Assembly (NCBI RefSeq): GCF_003841465.1
Contig: NZ_REFZ01000016.1
Coordinates: 1-64,000, forward strand
Origin: Natrarchaeobius oligotrophus
Lineage (GTDB): Archaea > Halobacteriota > Halobacteria > Halobacteriales > Natrialbaceae
Reading direction: 5' to 3'
Length of the DNA stretch: 64,000 nt
Shown piece by piece: positions 1 to 8,601 of this stretch (positions within the stretch are counted from its first letter, which is position 1; every line of letters begins with the position of its first letter). Both the position numbers and the translations under genes were made by a program. The notes under the pieces are model-generated. The model had not been told where the DNA came from, searched no databases, and saw only the letters and a list, made by a program, of their open reading frames with translations.

Positions 1-100
1 GGGTGCGCTCGTTCTCCCAAACCTCATCACAATCCACGTCTAAGGTCTCTCTGAGCAGGTTGGCGAGTTGCATAGGCACTTCTCGCCACCACCTGCTCAT
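1..100 (-). CDS. N-terminal part of an IS6-type transposase (runs off the window)
   Basis: A minus-strand reading frame starts at ATG 98-100 behind a GAGG-like ribosome-binding site, has an in-frame stop just upstream, and remains open to the window edge, giving 33 residues. The start MSRWWREVP and the later VWENERT resemble from memory the N-termini of haloarchaeal IS6-family DDE transposases. The catalytic domain lies outside the window, so the family call is an inference. It sits on the far side of the left attachment repeat, so it is not part of the tRNA-Thr element. Confidence 0.45.
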   Translation of the reverse strand, partial: MSRWWREVPMQLANLLRETLDVDCDEVWENERT

Positions 101-529
101 TCCTCAAACCCTCATCTAGACAGTGCCAATTCAGTCAGTTGTGGTGTCTCTACGCAAACAGTCATAATTACCATGGAGTAGCTATCGATACCTTGGGCTT
201 AGGCCACAAGGCTGAGAAGAACTCCACTATCTCGAATGGGTCCAGTAGTATATATTTTTCTAAACTTTCTCGAGGAGAGTTACACAATATACCGTGTGCT
301 TCCTTTTGCCAATGTACGAACCACCCCCACTTCCCGAATCAAAGGGATCAAACCATAATTTTCGAAAAACGCTACCAGACGGAGGTTGGCTGCGCGCGCG
401 GGTGTCCTTTAAGGAGGGGATGATTCCGGCAAACTCCTCTTCGAAACGGGTATCCTTCCCACTGAAAACAGTCGAAAAAACTATGCTAGGGCGTCGCTGT
501 ATGGGAATTACGGTCTGCGACGAAGGAGC
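101..529. other. No convincing gene
   Basis: This stretch between the transposase start and the left attachment repeat holds only short overlapping frames without acidic haloarchaeal composition or recognisable domains. It should be the original downstream flank of tRNA-Thr before the element inserted. Confidence 0.5.
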
Positions 530-576
530 AAGCCTAGGCCGGGATTTGAACCCGGGCTCTCGTCCTTACCAAGGAC
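530..576 (-). repeat. Left attachment site (partial tRNA-Thr)
   Basis: These 47 bp are identical to 33212-33258. They cover the anticodon loop, the 3' side of the anticodon stem, the variable loop, T-arm, 3' acceptor strand and discriminator of tRNA-Thr. Identity stops after the sequence matching CCTTGGTAAGG of the anticodon arm, and the 5' half of a tRNA is absent, so this is an att remnant and not a gene. Confidence 0.93.
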
Positions 577-757
577 TTTTTCGAGATCGCCTCAAATCGG
601 CCACTTCACGGCTACTATCGCCGGTTCTCGACCTGATTTGTTCCTTCTCACCCCGAAATAACTACACGGACCTATAAGTAAGCGATGATACACTCTCGGG
701 AGTCACAGGAGCACGTTCCAGATAACACCACGCAGACCCAGCTCTGGCTACCGACCG

Positions 758-1267
758 CTACACACTCTCGATACATTCACTGTCTGGAATCGGTTCCAGC
801 GCAGAAACCGGCACTACGTAGTTGTAGTGGCCAAACTTCGACTTCTTTGGATCTCTGTCGAGAACCATTTCTTTTGTTGCCGCACCCAAGAATGTCACCG
901 TAGTGTCCTCCAGATGTGCGAGGACGTAGTAGTCGGAGTTGACCCGCGATTTCTTCACTGGTAAGGCGTACGGCTCCTTCTGACTCGTCTTGATGTCAAC
1001 TGTTCTTTCAACCCCTTCGGTTGAGATCTCAAAATCAACACCTCCGTCTGACCACCCTACGACCTCAGTATTGATTTGCAGATCAGCATAGATCGCGAAC
1101 GCCATCTCACCCATCAGCCCAATCATATGCCGGTTCTCAGGATCTACGCCCCAAGTGTCCGACTGGTTGTCCCAGTCCTCGTACTCTTCGAATGACTGGT
1201 TTCGCTCCTTTGCCTTCTTACGAACCAGCCGAGCATATCGGGGCGGTACTTCGATAGTGACTGTCAT
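758..1267 (-). CDS. Putative PD-(D/E)XK-fold nuclease
   Basis: A 169-residue acidic protein. After a basic N-terminal helix (about 10-30) it shows GEMAF with a Glu around residue 54, a GGVDFEI segment with an Asp around residue 76, and VDIKTS around 90. This E...D...(D)xK spacing is typical of the restriction-endonuclease-like fold. It is the second gene of a two-gene operon: its ATG overlaps the stop of the coiled-coil protein upstream by 4 nt, so the two are probably translated together. Placed just inside the left end of the element, it may act in defence or in element DNA processing. The fold call rests on motif pattern only and the substrate is unknown. Confidence 0.6.
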   Translation of the reverse strand: MTVTIEVPPRYARLVRKKAKERNQSFEEYEDWDNQSDTWGVDPENRHMIGLMGEMAFAIYADLQINTEVVGWSDGGVDFEISTEGVERTVDIKTSQKEPYALPVKKSRVNSDYYVLAHLEDTTVTFLGAATKEMVLDRDPKKSKFGHYNYVVPVSALEPIPDSECIESV

Positions 1268-2232
1268 TCGTGAACCTCCGTCCCCGTTCGGAAGCTGGTG
1301 AGTTCGTCGATGCGACCCTCCAAATCCTCGATCTCCTGGCGTAACTCTTCGGCCCCCTCACCCTCAGTCGCCGCGAGTTGTTCCTTGAGGCCCTGGAGAC
1401 GCGTCTCTTTGACTTCCTCGTCGACCTCCGCTTTGCGGACGTATTCGCTCTCCTCAATGTCGTAGACGTCGCTCTCGGACAACTCCGTGACCTCTAACGC
1501 ATCGACGACCTTGCTCCGGTCGATGCCTGTCACCCGCTCGCGGTCGATTCCTGCGGCTTCCAGCTTCGTCAATACCTCGTCTTCATCTTTCAGTGATCGG
1601 TTCCGACGAGTCGTGCGCTGGACAGATCCAAAGGGGCCGCTCACCGGTCGGTCGTGGTGAAGGCGGTTCAGCAGTACGCCAGCCACGTCCTGGCGGAGGT
1701 CGTTAGCGTTGCGCTGGACATCCGAGAGCAGGGTGTAGATGTTCACCAGCGCGTTCGTCTCCATCTCCGACAGTGTGGTCACGTCGTGGCGCTCAAGAGC
1801 GTCTACGAGCAACAGCGCGTCTGCATACACGTCCAAGTCCGGCTCCGACCGTTGATCTGTATCACCGGCGGGCTCGGCGTCGAGAAGCTGGCTGCAGGTC
1901 GGGCCGTCCTTCTCAATGATCAGGCCCGCGTCCTCGTCGATCTCGAACCGTGGGTGGAGACTCAACACCGCCGGGTACGGATCTGCGTCAGCAGGAAGTC
2001 GATCAAGCTCGAAGCCGTCATGCCCGTGGTTGATGCGCCGGTACAACGTCTCGAACTGGTCGCGCTGGAGTGGTCGCTTCTCGTCTCTGTCCTCGAAGTC
2101 GATGATGACACGTTGCTCCTGCACGTCGGTGACCCGAAATCGCTTGTGCGAGAGTGGGGTGATCAGCGTCGCTTCCTCGGGCAGGTCGTCGAGTTCGTCG
2201 AGGAGCGTGTGCCACGAGACGCTGAACGTCAT
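1264..2232 (-). CDS. Hypothetical protein with C-terminal coiled coil, partner of the nuclease gene
   Basis: A 322-residue acidic protein of no family I recognise. Residues 1-120 look like a mixed alpha/beta globular domain. A helical segment follows (about 130-200), then a short stretch rich in Asp-Arg around 215-250 that resembles helix-hairpin-like repeats, and a clear heptad coiled coil at about 265-315 (repeated LKEQL, LRQEIEDLEGRI). It is the first gene of an operon and overlaps the putative nuclease by 4 nt. A DNA-binding or scaffold partner of that nuclease is a reasonable inference, nothing more. Confidence 0.6.
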   Translation of the reverse strand: MTFSVSWHTLLDELDDLPEEATLITPLSHKRFRVTDVQEQRVIIDFEDRDEKRPLQRDQFETLYRRINHGHDGFELDRLPADADPYPAVLSLHPRFEIDEDAGLIIEKDGPTCSQLLDAEPAGDTDQRSEPDLDVYADALLLVDALERHDVTTLSEMETNALVNIYTLLSDVQRNANDLRQDVAGVLLNRLHHDRPVSGPFGSVQRTTRRNRSLKDEDEVLTKLEAAGIDRERVTGIDRSKVVDALEVTELSESDVYDIEESEYVRKAEVDEEVKETRLQGLKEQLAATEGEGAEELRQEIEDLEGRIDELTSFRTGTEVHE

Positions 2233-2307
2233 ATCAGCGATGAGGTGATCAGGGGCTAAAACCGTGAGGGACGCTTTTTTGGCCGATCGGAGCCGAGGTC
2301 GACGCCT

Positions 2308-2324
2308 CTGTTGGCACGACCGCG
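2308..2324 (+). repeat. Dispersed 17-bp element repeat, copy 1
   Basis: CTGTTGGCACGACCGCG lies in the divergent intergenic region between 2232 and 2404. It shares the invariant CTGTTGGCA core and a CGCG end with the other copies. Confidence 0.5.
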
Positions 2325-2403
2325 TCAGAATACTGCCACCGGTTAATCAGTTGGCGCTGTGGCAGGAGTATGTTCATCAAGCTGGCTCCAGTACACATAG
2401 CTG

Positions 2404-3063
2404 ATGGATGTCAGTACGCTGAAGACGTTGAAAGACGAGTACCCGACGTCCAGCTGGGCGCTATGGAGTTCGGAGTTTCCGAACGAGGGTTGTGTTGAAG
2501 AGGACCCTGCGGAGTTCTTCGAGTTCATCAACGAAAACCACGACCGTCTACGACCGTCGGTCGTCTTGCTCTCGCTGAACCCCTCTACCAAGTTGCCATC
2601 CGACTATCAGAATTTCCATTCGACGGAGCCGAAGCATCGGAACGATCAGTTTCGAGACCACGTTGAGGCGACCGAGCTTGAGGGTGCGTACATGACCGAT
2701 CTGGTTGAGCGGATCGTCGATGCGGATTCGGGCAACATTGACCCAATAGCGGATGACGTCGAGAACCTTTTCGATCAGCTTGACCTCCTCGATCAGGATA
2801 CCTACTACGTCCTTTGTTTTCACGAGAAGGTGTTCCAGACGTTGTTAGAGTTCTGTGATTCGAGACAACGAGAACTCGAACACGACATCAGGGCCTTCCG
2901 AGCCGTCCACGACGGATTTCAGCTGGAGTGTTACCGCGTCTGGTTCCACGCCAACTGGGGGGCGAATCGGGATAAAATCTACGCGTTACGGGAGCAACTG
3001 ACGTTCTTGAGTTCGCAGGTGATTGGTGGGGAAATCGCAGACCTCTCGCGGTGGATCGACTGA
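2404..3063 (+). CDS. Hypothetical protein, possibly uracil-DNA-glycosylase-superfamily-like
   Basis: A 219-residue protein read away from the nuclease pair. A hydrophobic strand followed by LSLNPS (about residues 56-61) and a later GAYMTDLV (about 93-100) resemble the spacing seen in uracil-DNA-glycosylase-like folds, where a strand-NP motif is followed by a short nucleotide-binding loop. A C-terminal WFHANWG segment (about 181-187) could supply another catalytic histidine. The similarity is weak and read by eye; the gene could equally be an unrelated alpha/beta protein. It stands alone with about 170 bp of non-coding DNA upstream. Confidence 0.4.
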   Translation: MDVSTLKTLKDEYPTSSWALWSSEFPNEGCVEEDPAEFFEFINENHDRLRPSVVLLSLNPSTKLPSDYQNFHSTEPKHRNDQFRDHVEATELEGAYMTDLVERIVDADSGNIDPIADDVENLFDQLDLLDQDTYYVLCFHEKVFQTLLEFCDSRQRELEHDIRAFRAVHDGFQLECYRVWFHANWGANRDKIYALREQLTFLSSQVIGGEIADLSRWID

Positions 3064-3259
3064 TCGTTTCCCGCCCCGGGACTGAGATCACCAACCTACC
3101 TTAACAAGGAATCAATATGGAGGAGTTGGTGATCTTTCGCTACCGTCGATTACTGGTTTGCTGACCCGGGCTGGAGATGGAAGCTGCGACCGAGCCCCGA
3201 TAATGACAGCATCGTCAGATTCTCCTATCAAACAAAGTCGCACAACTCTTCTGACGTCG

Positions 3260-4210
3260 CTATTCTGATTCTTTCTCGTATCGTTTAATGAGGAACGTGA
3301 GGAACGCAGAGGTCTGGTGAAGCAAAAGAAGACAATAGTCTTGATCAACTTCATCGTGCCAGCTTTTCCGATCTCCGGTTTTTTGTACGCCGGTACGAAG
3401 ACCACCCATTATTTGTTGCCACTCACCCACCATCGACTGGTTCGGCTCGAACAGTCCTTCCTTGTTTAACCGGTCAAGATAGGTCCCGACGGTCTGTGTT
3501 TCGTTTTCCCACCCTTGCTCCACACACATCTTCTGAACGACAGCCTCCACACTGTTGTAGAGCTTTTCAGCGATTATGGCAGAGAACTGACCGTCCTGAT
3601 ACTTATTCCATGCTTCGTTGTAGCCGCTCAATGGCTCTTTCCATTTCGTACCTTTCGTCAAGACTCGAAGATCCTGATCCGCCTGAACAATAGTTTCATC
3701 CGCGAGCTTTTCGAAGTGAAGGGGTTCATACCGATTAGGGTCATAACGTCTGGGCCGGGTTTTGCGAACACCACCTTCGACACGCGAACGATGAAGGTAC
3801 TTGTGATCTGGTCGTAATCTGAAGAGAATCCGGTGCTCACGAAGCACTCGACGGAGTTTACTGTCCATCTTTAACAAGTCCTCCTCGGAGTGATTACGAT
3901 TCGACCAAAGCGTGTTGAGCAGGATTTCCAGATAGAGAAGCACCTCATCGGTGTCTTCTTCCTTGATTAGGTGTGTCTGAGATGCCCTTGCTGGATCGAA
4001 ATTTCGCCACCGAAAATAGTCTGGCTCCTCTATGACTTCTGTTCGATATTCCATATACGTCTCATACACATCGTCATACGCAACTACATTTTCAAGAATC
4101 CGTGCAATCCGGTTTCGAGCAGGCTCAGTGAGATGCGGATGTACTCGGGGCTCTATCTCCTCATCACGCTTACCCCACGGAGTGAAATCACGATCAAATC
4201 CCCATGTCAT
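3260..4210 (-). CDS. AbiJ-like putative abortive-infection protein (HEPN-like C-terminus)
   Basis: A 316-residue single gene. The N-terminal half is helical and charged. From about residue 205 it resembles the C-terminal domain of AbiJ and related HEPN-fold proteins: helix KLYNSVEAVVQKMC, a loop VGTYLDRLN, then GGLRTGVQ and RKSWHDEV before a final hydrophobic helix. Proteins of this class are linked to RNA cleavage and growth arrest on virus infection. The RKSWH stretch may be a variant of the HEPN R-x(4-6)-H motif, but it is one residue short of the canonical spacing, so activity is uncertain. Its place among other defence genes supports the role. Confidence 0.5.
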   Translation of the reverse strand: MTWGFDRDFTPWGKRDEEIEPRVHPHLTEPARNRIARILENVVAYDDVYETYMEYRTEVIEEPDYFRWRNFDPARASQTHLIKEEDTDEVLLYLEILLNTLWSNRNHSEEDLLKMDSKLRRVLREHRILFRLRPDHKYLHRSRVEGGVRKTRPRRYDPNRYEPLHFEKLADETIVQADQDLRVLTKGTKWKEPLSGYNEAWNKYQDGQFSAIIAEKLYNSVEAVVQKMCVEQGWENETQTVGTYLDRLNKEGLFEPNQSMVGEWQQIMGGLRTGVQKTGDRKSWHDEVDQDYCLLLLHQTSAFLTFLIKRYEKESE

Positions 4211-4287
4211 CAGATGTATGGAGGTTTGATCGATTCAGACATTACACTTACGCCAGCTTTCATCCCCTCACCGGTTGATCTTCTATT

Positions 4288-4713
4288 ATGGAGATCGGGC
4301 TCGTGAGCTGTACGAAGAGCAAGCGTGAGCAAGCCGCAAAGCCCGCTGACCTCTATATGCCGTCGACGTTCTTCAGCAAGGCGCGTGAGTACGTCGAAGC
4401 CAATCACGACCGCTGGTACATCCTCTCCGCGAAACACCACCTGCTCGATCCGTCAGGCCCGCCTATCGAGCCCTACGATGAAACGCTGACGGGTGCACCG
4501 GTTGCCCGGAAACGTGAGTGGGCTGAAACCGTGTACGGCCAACTCGAAGCGGAAGGCATAGTTGATGACGACAACCAACTCGTCTTTCACGCAGGACGCG
4601 ACTACTACAGCGAACTCATCCCATTGTTGGAGGATACACCGGTCGACGTTGAAACCCCGACTGACGGCCTCCAGTTCGGTGAGACGCTCGCGTGGTACAA
4701 CGAACATCTCTGA
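4288..4713 (+). CDS. DUF6884 family protein
   Basis: A 141-residue protein that I recognise as DUF6884. It has an N-terminal GLVSCTKSK strand-loop, an ADLYMPSTFFSKAREY helix, then the signature WYILSAKHHLLDP and EPYDETL. The family is widespread in archaea, phages and mobile elements and its biochemical activity is unsettled. The N-terminal SCTKSK loop recalls the domain found in archaeosine-synthesis proteins. It precedes a GIY-YIG gene by 41 nt on the same strand, so the two probably form an operon. A TGT/DpdA-like gene at the other end of the element raises the possibility of a base-modification role (inference). Confidence 0.75.
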   Translation: MEIGLVSCTKSKREQAAKPADLYMPSTFFSKAREYVEANHDRWYILSAKHHLLDPSGPPIEPYDETLTGAPVARKREWAETVYGQLEAEGIVDDDNQLVFHAGRDYYSELIPLLEDTPVDVETPTDGLQFGETLAWYNEHL

Positions 4714-4754
4714 GAACCCGGACGATTTTGTGCCCCAGCTTCGAACCAGGTGAT

Positions 4755-5465
4755 ATGTCACGTCGTTCGGATCTTGACAGACTATACGATCTTCTCGATC
4801 AGCTCGAAGCAAACGTCGGTGGGAAGCAACGGCTCAAAGATTGTACGGGCTATATGGACTGGCCAGTGCGTGGCGTATATTTCTTCTTTGCCGAGGATGG
4901 AACACGAGATTCGACTGATCAGCTTCGACTCACCCGGATCGGCACACATGCAGTGTCCTCGGGTTCGGGTACATCGTTGTGGAATCGACTTCGGACACAC
5001 CGCGGAGCGAACAGCGGGACCTACGAAGGCGGAGGGAATCACCGTGGCTCGGTCTTCCGCAAGCGTGTCGGAGAGGCGATGATCGAACGCAACGGTATTC
5101 ACGACGAGTATCCGCACTGGGGCGACGGCTCCAGCGCCGACCGAGAACGTCGACTTTCGGAGTTAGAACATGAACGTCGCGTAAGCGGGTATATCCGTGA
5201 CCTTCCCTTCCTATGGGTTGACGTCGACGACGATCCAAGCCCGCAGAGTGATCGGGCCTACATCGAGCGTAACGCGATCGCGCTGGTCAGCAACTACCGA
5301 AAGGATTCTCTCGACTCTCGGAGCGACGACTGGTTGGGGCGTGATAGTCCCCGTAGCGAGATCAACGACTCGGGCCTGTGGAACATCAACCACGTCGGAG
5401 AACAGTACGACACGGCGTTTCTGGACCGATTGGCTGATGCCTTAGAGGAAACCTCCGGCCTCTGA
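4755..5465 (+). CDS. GIY-YIG-like nuclease domain protein
   Basis: A 236-residue protein. The start is placed at ATG 4755, preceded by AGGTGAT; a longer frame would run back into DUF6884. Residues about 38-75 read RGVYFFF and, after a loop, RIGTHA followed by LWNRLRTHRG. This matches the GIY-YIG arrangement of two short motifs plus a following Arg-rich helix. A later ERNAIALVSNY (about 173-183) fits the segment carrying the conserved metal-binding Glu. The remainder is acidic and unfamiliar. Co-directional with the DUF6884 gene, it may cut or process modified or foreign DNA (inference). Confidence 0.6.
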   Translation: MSRRSDLDRLYDLLDQLEANVGGKQRLKDCTGYMDWPVRGVYFFFAEDGTRDSTDQLRLTRIGTHAVSSGSGTSLWNRLRTHRGANSGTYEGGGNHRGSVFRKRVGEAMIERNGIHDEYPHWGDGSSADRERRLSELEHERRVSGYIRDLPFLWVDVDDDPSPQSDRAYIERNAIALVSNYRKDSLDSRSDDWLGRDSPRSEINDSGLWNINHVGEQYDTAFLDRLADALEETSGL

Positions 5466-5517
5466 GCTAACTGTGATCTGGAGGATGCTCTGACCGTCGT
5501 AGTTTTCTCCGGGGTAG

Positions 5518-5535
5518 CTGTTGGCACGAACCGCG
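5518..5535 (+). repeat. Dispersed element repeat, copy 2
   Basis: CTGTTGGCACGAACCGCG lies in the 283-bp non-coding stretch after 5465. It is close to copy 1 but has one extra base before CCGCG. No gene is visible in the rest of this gap. Confidence 0.5.
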
Positions 5536-5808
5536 CAGAGATGTCTCTCAGTTTGTTGTGGATGGAGGATTGAAGATTAGGTCATTCAACCGGAGGCCGA
5601 CATACGCGATGAGCGCCAGGATGGTCGGGGGCGCTACGGCGACAGTTGCGAACACGACGCTGAGACAACCGGAAGTGAGTATTTCCTTTGCCAGTTTCCA
5701 GGAGTAGTTTCGCCGTCTTGGTATTGTAGCAATAGCTAATTCAAGAAGGTGGCCCTAGATGATTTCCCACCGCAGAAAATAACTGGTCCCCCAATTAACG
5801 TCTCTCCT

Positions 5809-7761
5809 ATGCCCCTCTCGTTGGACGAACTAAACTCTCATTTATTCAAATGTGCAGACATTATTCGCGATGCTATCGACCCAACCGATTACAAGGAGTA
5901 TATTCTTCCACTCGTCTATTACAAGACCATTTCCGACGAGTTCGAAAATCAGTATCAGGATAATATCGACGAGTACGGCAAGCAGATCGCTCGGGATCCC
6001 GACCTTTATGATGTTCCTGTTGTTCCCGAAGGACACACGTGGGACGATATTTGTGCAATAACCGACAACGTTGATAAAGCACTCAATGAAGCTTTTGAAG
6101 CACTAATCAAGAAGAATCCCGAGTTGGAAGGGGCCTTCAGGGTCGATTTTGTCAATGCAAACGGGCTCAATGATGACCGCTTGACCGAGCTGATGGATCA
6201 TCTAAATAAGTACGATTTTGATCGCACTTCGATACCGCCGGATCTACTTGGTGATGCTTTCAGAGACCTCATTCACCATTTCGCTGAGGAGGAAGGTAAG
6301 AGAGGAGGCCAGTTCTATACACCACCAGAGATCTCAAAATTGAGTATCGCACTTTTGAACGATTTCGAAGATGGAGACGAATTTCACGATCCGACCGTTG
6401 GATCCGCTGGTATGTTGGTTGATGCCGCCCGCTACTACCGTGAAGAACAAGATAAGGACCCCTCAGAACTCCGACTGACGGGCCAAGAGATCAACTTAGA
6501 TATTGCCGCCATTGCCCGCTTGAATCTCTCCATCCATGATCTAAACGATGAAATCGCCAGAGGGGATTCACTATTGGATCCCCAGTTCACTCAGAATGGC
6601 GAGTTGGAACGATTTGACTACGTCGTCTCCAATTTTCCTTTTTCAATGGATTGGCCGAAAGACGAACTTCGGAATGACCAGTATGAGCGTTTCAATTGGA
6701 GCGACAAACTCCCCCGCGCTGATCGCGGTGATTACGCTTTCATCATGCATATCGCCAAGCACCTGAAACGTCCTAATTTAGACGGAACAGGGGGAAAAGC
6801 GGCTATCATCATTCCTCATGGTGTCCTCTTTCGGAAGCATGAGATGGCGTATAGGAAATATATGCTTGAGCATGATCTTGTTGAGGCGATAATTGGCCTT
6901 CCAGAGAAATTGTTCCCAAACACGGCTATTCCTTCAGCAATTCTCGTTCTAAACACTGACAAGCCAACTGAGAAGGAAGGTGAAGTACAGTTCATTCACG
7001 CAGCAGATCCCGATTTCTATGAGGAGCGGAAGAGCCAGAATAAATTGACTGAGGATGGGATTGATAGAATCGTAAGCCTGGTTCAGGACAATGCGACGAG
7101 ATATTCGATAAGTAAGACTGCTCAAATCGAAGAAATACGAGAGAATGATTACAACCTCAACATTACATTTTATGTTGATGGGGTGGACTTCCGAGAAGGA
7201 CAGGCACTCAATCGAGGTCTGAGTAAGCTTGATGAAGTGTCATACGACGGTCAGCTGAATCTCAAGGCAAACTCAACGTTTGATGCGATTCTCGGGAGAG
7301 TGATCCAAAAGCTCGATAATACGGTCTTGGTTTTAGGAAATTACGAGGGTGCTCATAAAGCGGAGCTCGTACGGGTGAAACGTGCGTTGGAGGAAAGGGG
7401 ATATGAAGCCCATCTTTTCGAAGATCTCCCTGATTTCCCCGGCCAAGATCTGTCAGGTAGCGTCGCCACCGCAATGCGGCTGGTCGGTTTCTGCGTAATG
7501 GTGGACCGTCAAGCTTCAGGCCACATAGACGAGTATCGGCTTGCAGAAAAACAACGAACTATCCTCGCAAGGTTAGTTTCGAACGAAGGTGGTTCGACCC
7601 GTATGATCGGGGGATCCGAACACGTTGATGTGAATTATATCAAAACTTTTGAGTTTGGGCTTTACCCACAAGAGGTGCTTGACGAAGCAGTGGATTGGGC
7701 TGATCAGATGCAAGAGAAACGTGAGCAGGTGTATAGTGACTTGTATGAGTGGCGTGACTAA
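5809..7761 (+). CDS. Orphan HsdM-like N6-adenine methylase fused to a TIR-like domain
   Basis: A 650-residue protein. I place the start at ATG 5809 because the following LSLDELNSHLFKCADIIRD aligns with HsdM N-termini; a GTG at 5749 would add 20 residues. Residues about 5-480 form an HsdM-type N6-adenine methylase with helical N-terminus, FYTPPEI, motif I as DPTVGSAGML (residue 194 on) and motif IV as NFPF (residue 275 on). Residues about 500-650 are not part of HsdM. VLVLGNYEG, a helix, YEAHLFEDLP, FCVMVDRQASGHIDEYRLAEK form a Rossmann/TIR-like segment with a candidate catalytic Glu after SGHI. No hsdS or hsdR accompanies it; the next gene is convergent and belongs to another system. Either methylation or TIR-type nucleotide signalling could be its output. 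Confidence 0.7.
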   Translation: MPLSLDELNSHLFKCADIIRDAIDPTDYKEYILPLVYYKTISDEFENQYQDNIDEYGKQIARDPDLYDVPVVPEGHTWDDICAITDNVDKALNEAFEALIKKNPELEGAFRVDFVNANGLNDDRLTELMDHLNKYDFDRTSIPPDLLGDAFRDLIHHFAEEEGKRGGQFYTPPEISKLSIALLNDFEDGDEFHDPTVGSAGMLVDAARYYREEQDKDPSELRLTGQEINLDIAAIARLNLSIHDLNDEIARGDSLLDPQFTQNGELERFDYVVSNFPFSMDWPKDELRNDQYERFNWSDKLPRADRGDYAFIMHIAKHLKRPNLDGTGGKAAIIIPHGVLFRKHEMAYRKYMLEHDLVEAIIGLPEKLFPNTAIPSAILVLNTDKPTEKEGEVQFIHAADPDFYEERKSQNKLTEDGIDRIVSLVQDNATRYSISKTAQIEEIRENDYNLNITFYVDGVDFREGQALNRGLSKLDEVSYDGQLNLKANSTFDAILGRVIQKLDNTVLVLGNYEGAHKAELVRVKRALEERGYEAHLFEDLPDFPGQDLSGSVATAMRLVGFCVMVDRQASGHIDEYRLAEKQRTILARLVSNEGGSTRMIGGSEHVDVNYIKTFEFGLYPQEVLDEAVDWADQMQEKREQVYSDLYEWRD

Positions 7762-7857
7762 GGCACGCACCTACCCCCTCGATTATAAGGCGCTTTATAA
7801 AACACGATTCACTAATTGGTATTACGCGATCATCGAAGATAGCTAAGACTGAACAGA

Positions 7858-8601
7858 TTAGATAGCCAGAGAGTTCCCGTTCACCCTGAGCCATTCACGG
7901 CGATCCTCGTAATCCGGGATGAGAGCACCAACCGTGTTCCAGAACGCGCCAGAGTGTTCATTGTGTACTGAATGAGCCAACTCATGAGCGATGACGTAAT
8001 CTTGGATTCGAACGGGTGCTCGAATCAACCGCCAGTTGAGGCGAACGGTTCCTCTGTCGTATTCACCCCACCGGCCATCGATCTCCCCGACCCACACTGG
8101 CACGGCGTCAAGCCCCAACCTCGACTCAAAACGTGACACTCGGTCCGGGAGTTCTTCCTCCGCACGCTCAATAAACCAGTCGACGACCGCTTGGTGCTTT
8201 CGGCGAACGCTCACATCGTCTACATCCCCGTCGAACCGATGGACGCGAAGGGTGAACGTCTGCTCGTCAAACGATAACCTTGGTTCTGGGACATCTGCCT
8301 CAACAGCCTTCAATGGATACTGTCGCCCCCGATACTGGAGTTTCTCCCCGCTCATGTACTCCTTCGGATACGGCGGCCCTTCTTGCTCTTTGAGTCCGTA
8401 GAGTTTCTGAAGCAGCCACTCTTGGCGAGATTCAAGCACGTCCTCAACATCACCTACTGTCGCGGTCATCGGGGCTGTAACGGTCAACTCCAAGGACTTG
8501 TCGATTGACAAACCTATTGTCTCCCGATTTTCGGACCAATCGACCGTGTAGGGCACGACCGTCTGGCCGATATGATGCCGGCGCTGTAGGCGTTCGCTCA
8601 T
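7858..8601 (-). CDS. YgjP-like (M48/WLM-type) zinc metallopeptidase linked to type I R-M
   Basis: A 247-residue protein of the COG1451 type. The zinc motif HELAH lies at about residue 208 (IAHELAHSVHNEHS), with WGEYDRGTVRLNWRL shortly before, as in YgjP/SprT-like proteins. Its start overlaps the stop of hsdR by 4 nt, so it is the last gene of the hsdM-hsdS-hsdR operon. Such metallopeptidases often accompany type I restriction operons and may tune the restriction subunit by proteolysis. That role is suggested by context only. Confidence 0.85.
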   Translation of the reverse strand: MSERLQRRHHIGQTVVPYTVDWSENRETIGLSIDKSLELTVTAPMTATVGDVEDVLESRQEWLLQKLYGLKEQEGPPYPKEYMSGEKLQYRGRQYPLKAVEADVPEPRLSFDEQTFTLRVHRFDGDVDDVSVRRKHQAVVDWFIERAEEELPDRVSRFESRLGLDAVPVWVGEIDGRWGEYDRGTVRLNWRLIRAPVRIQDYVIAHELAHSVHNEHSGAFWNTVGALIPDYEDRREWLRVNGNSLAI

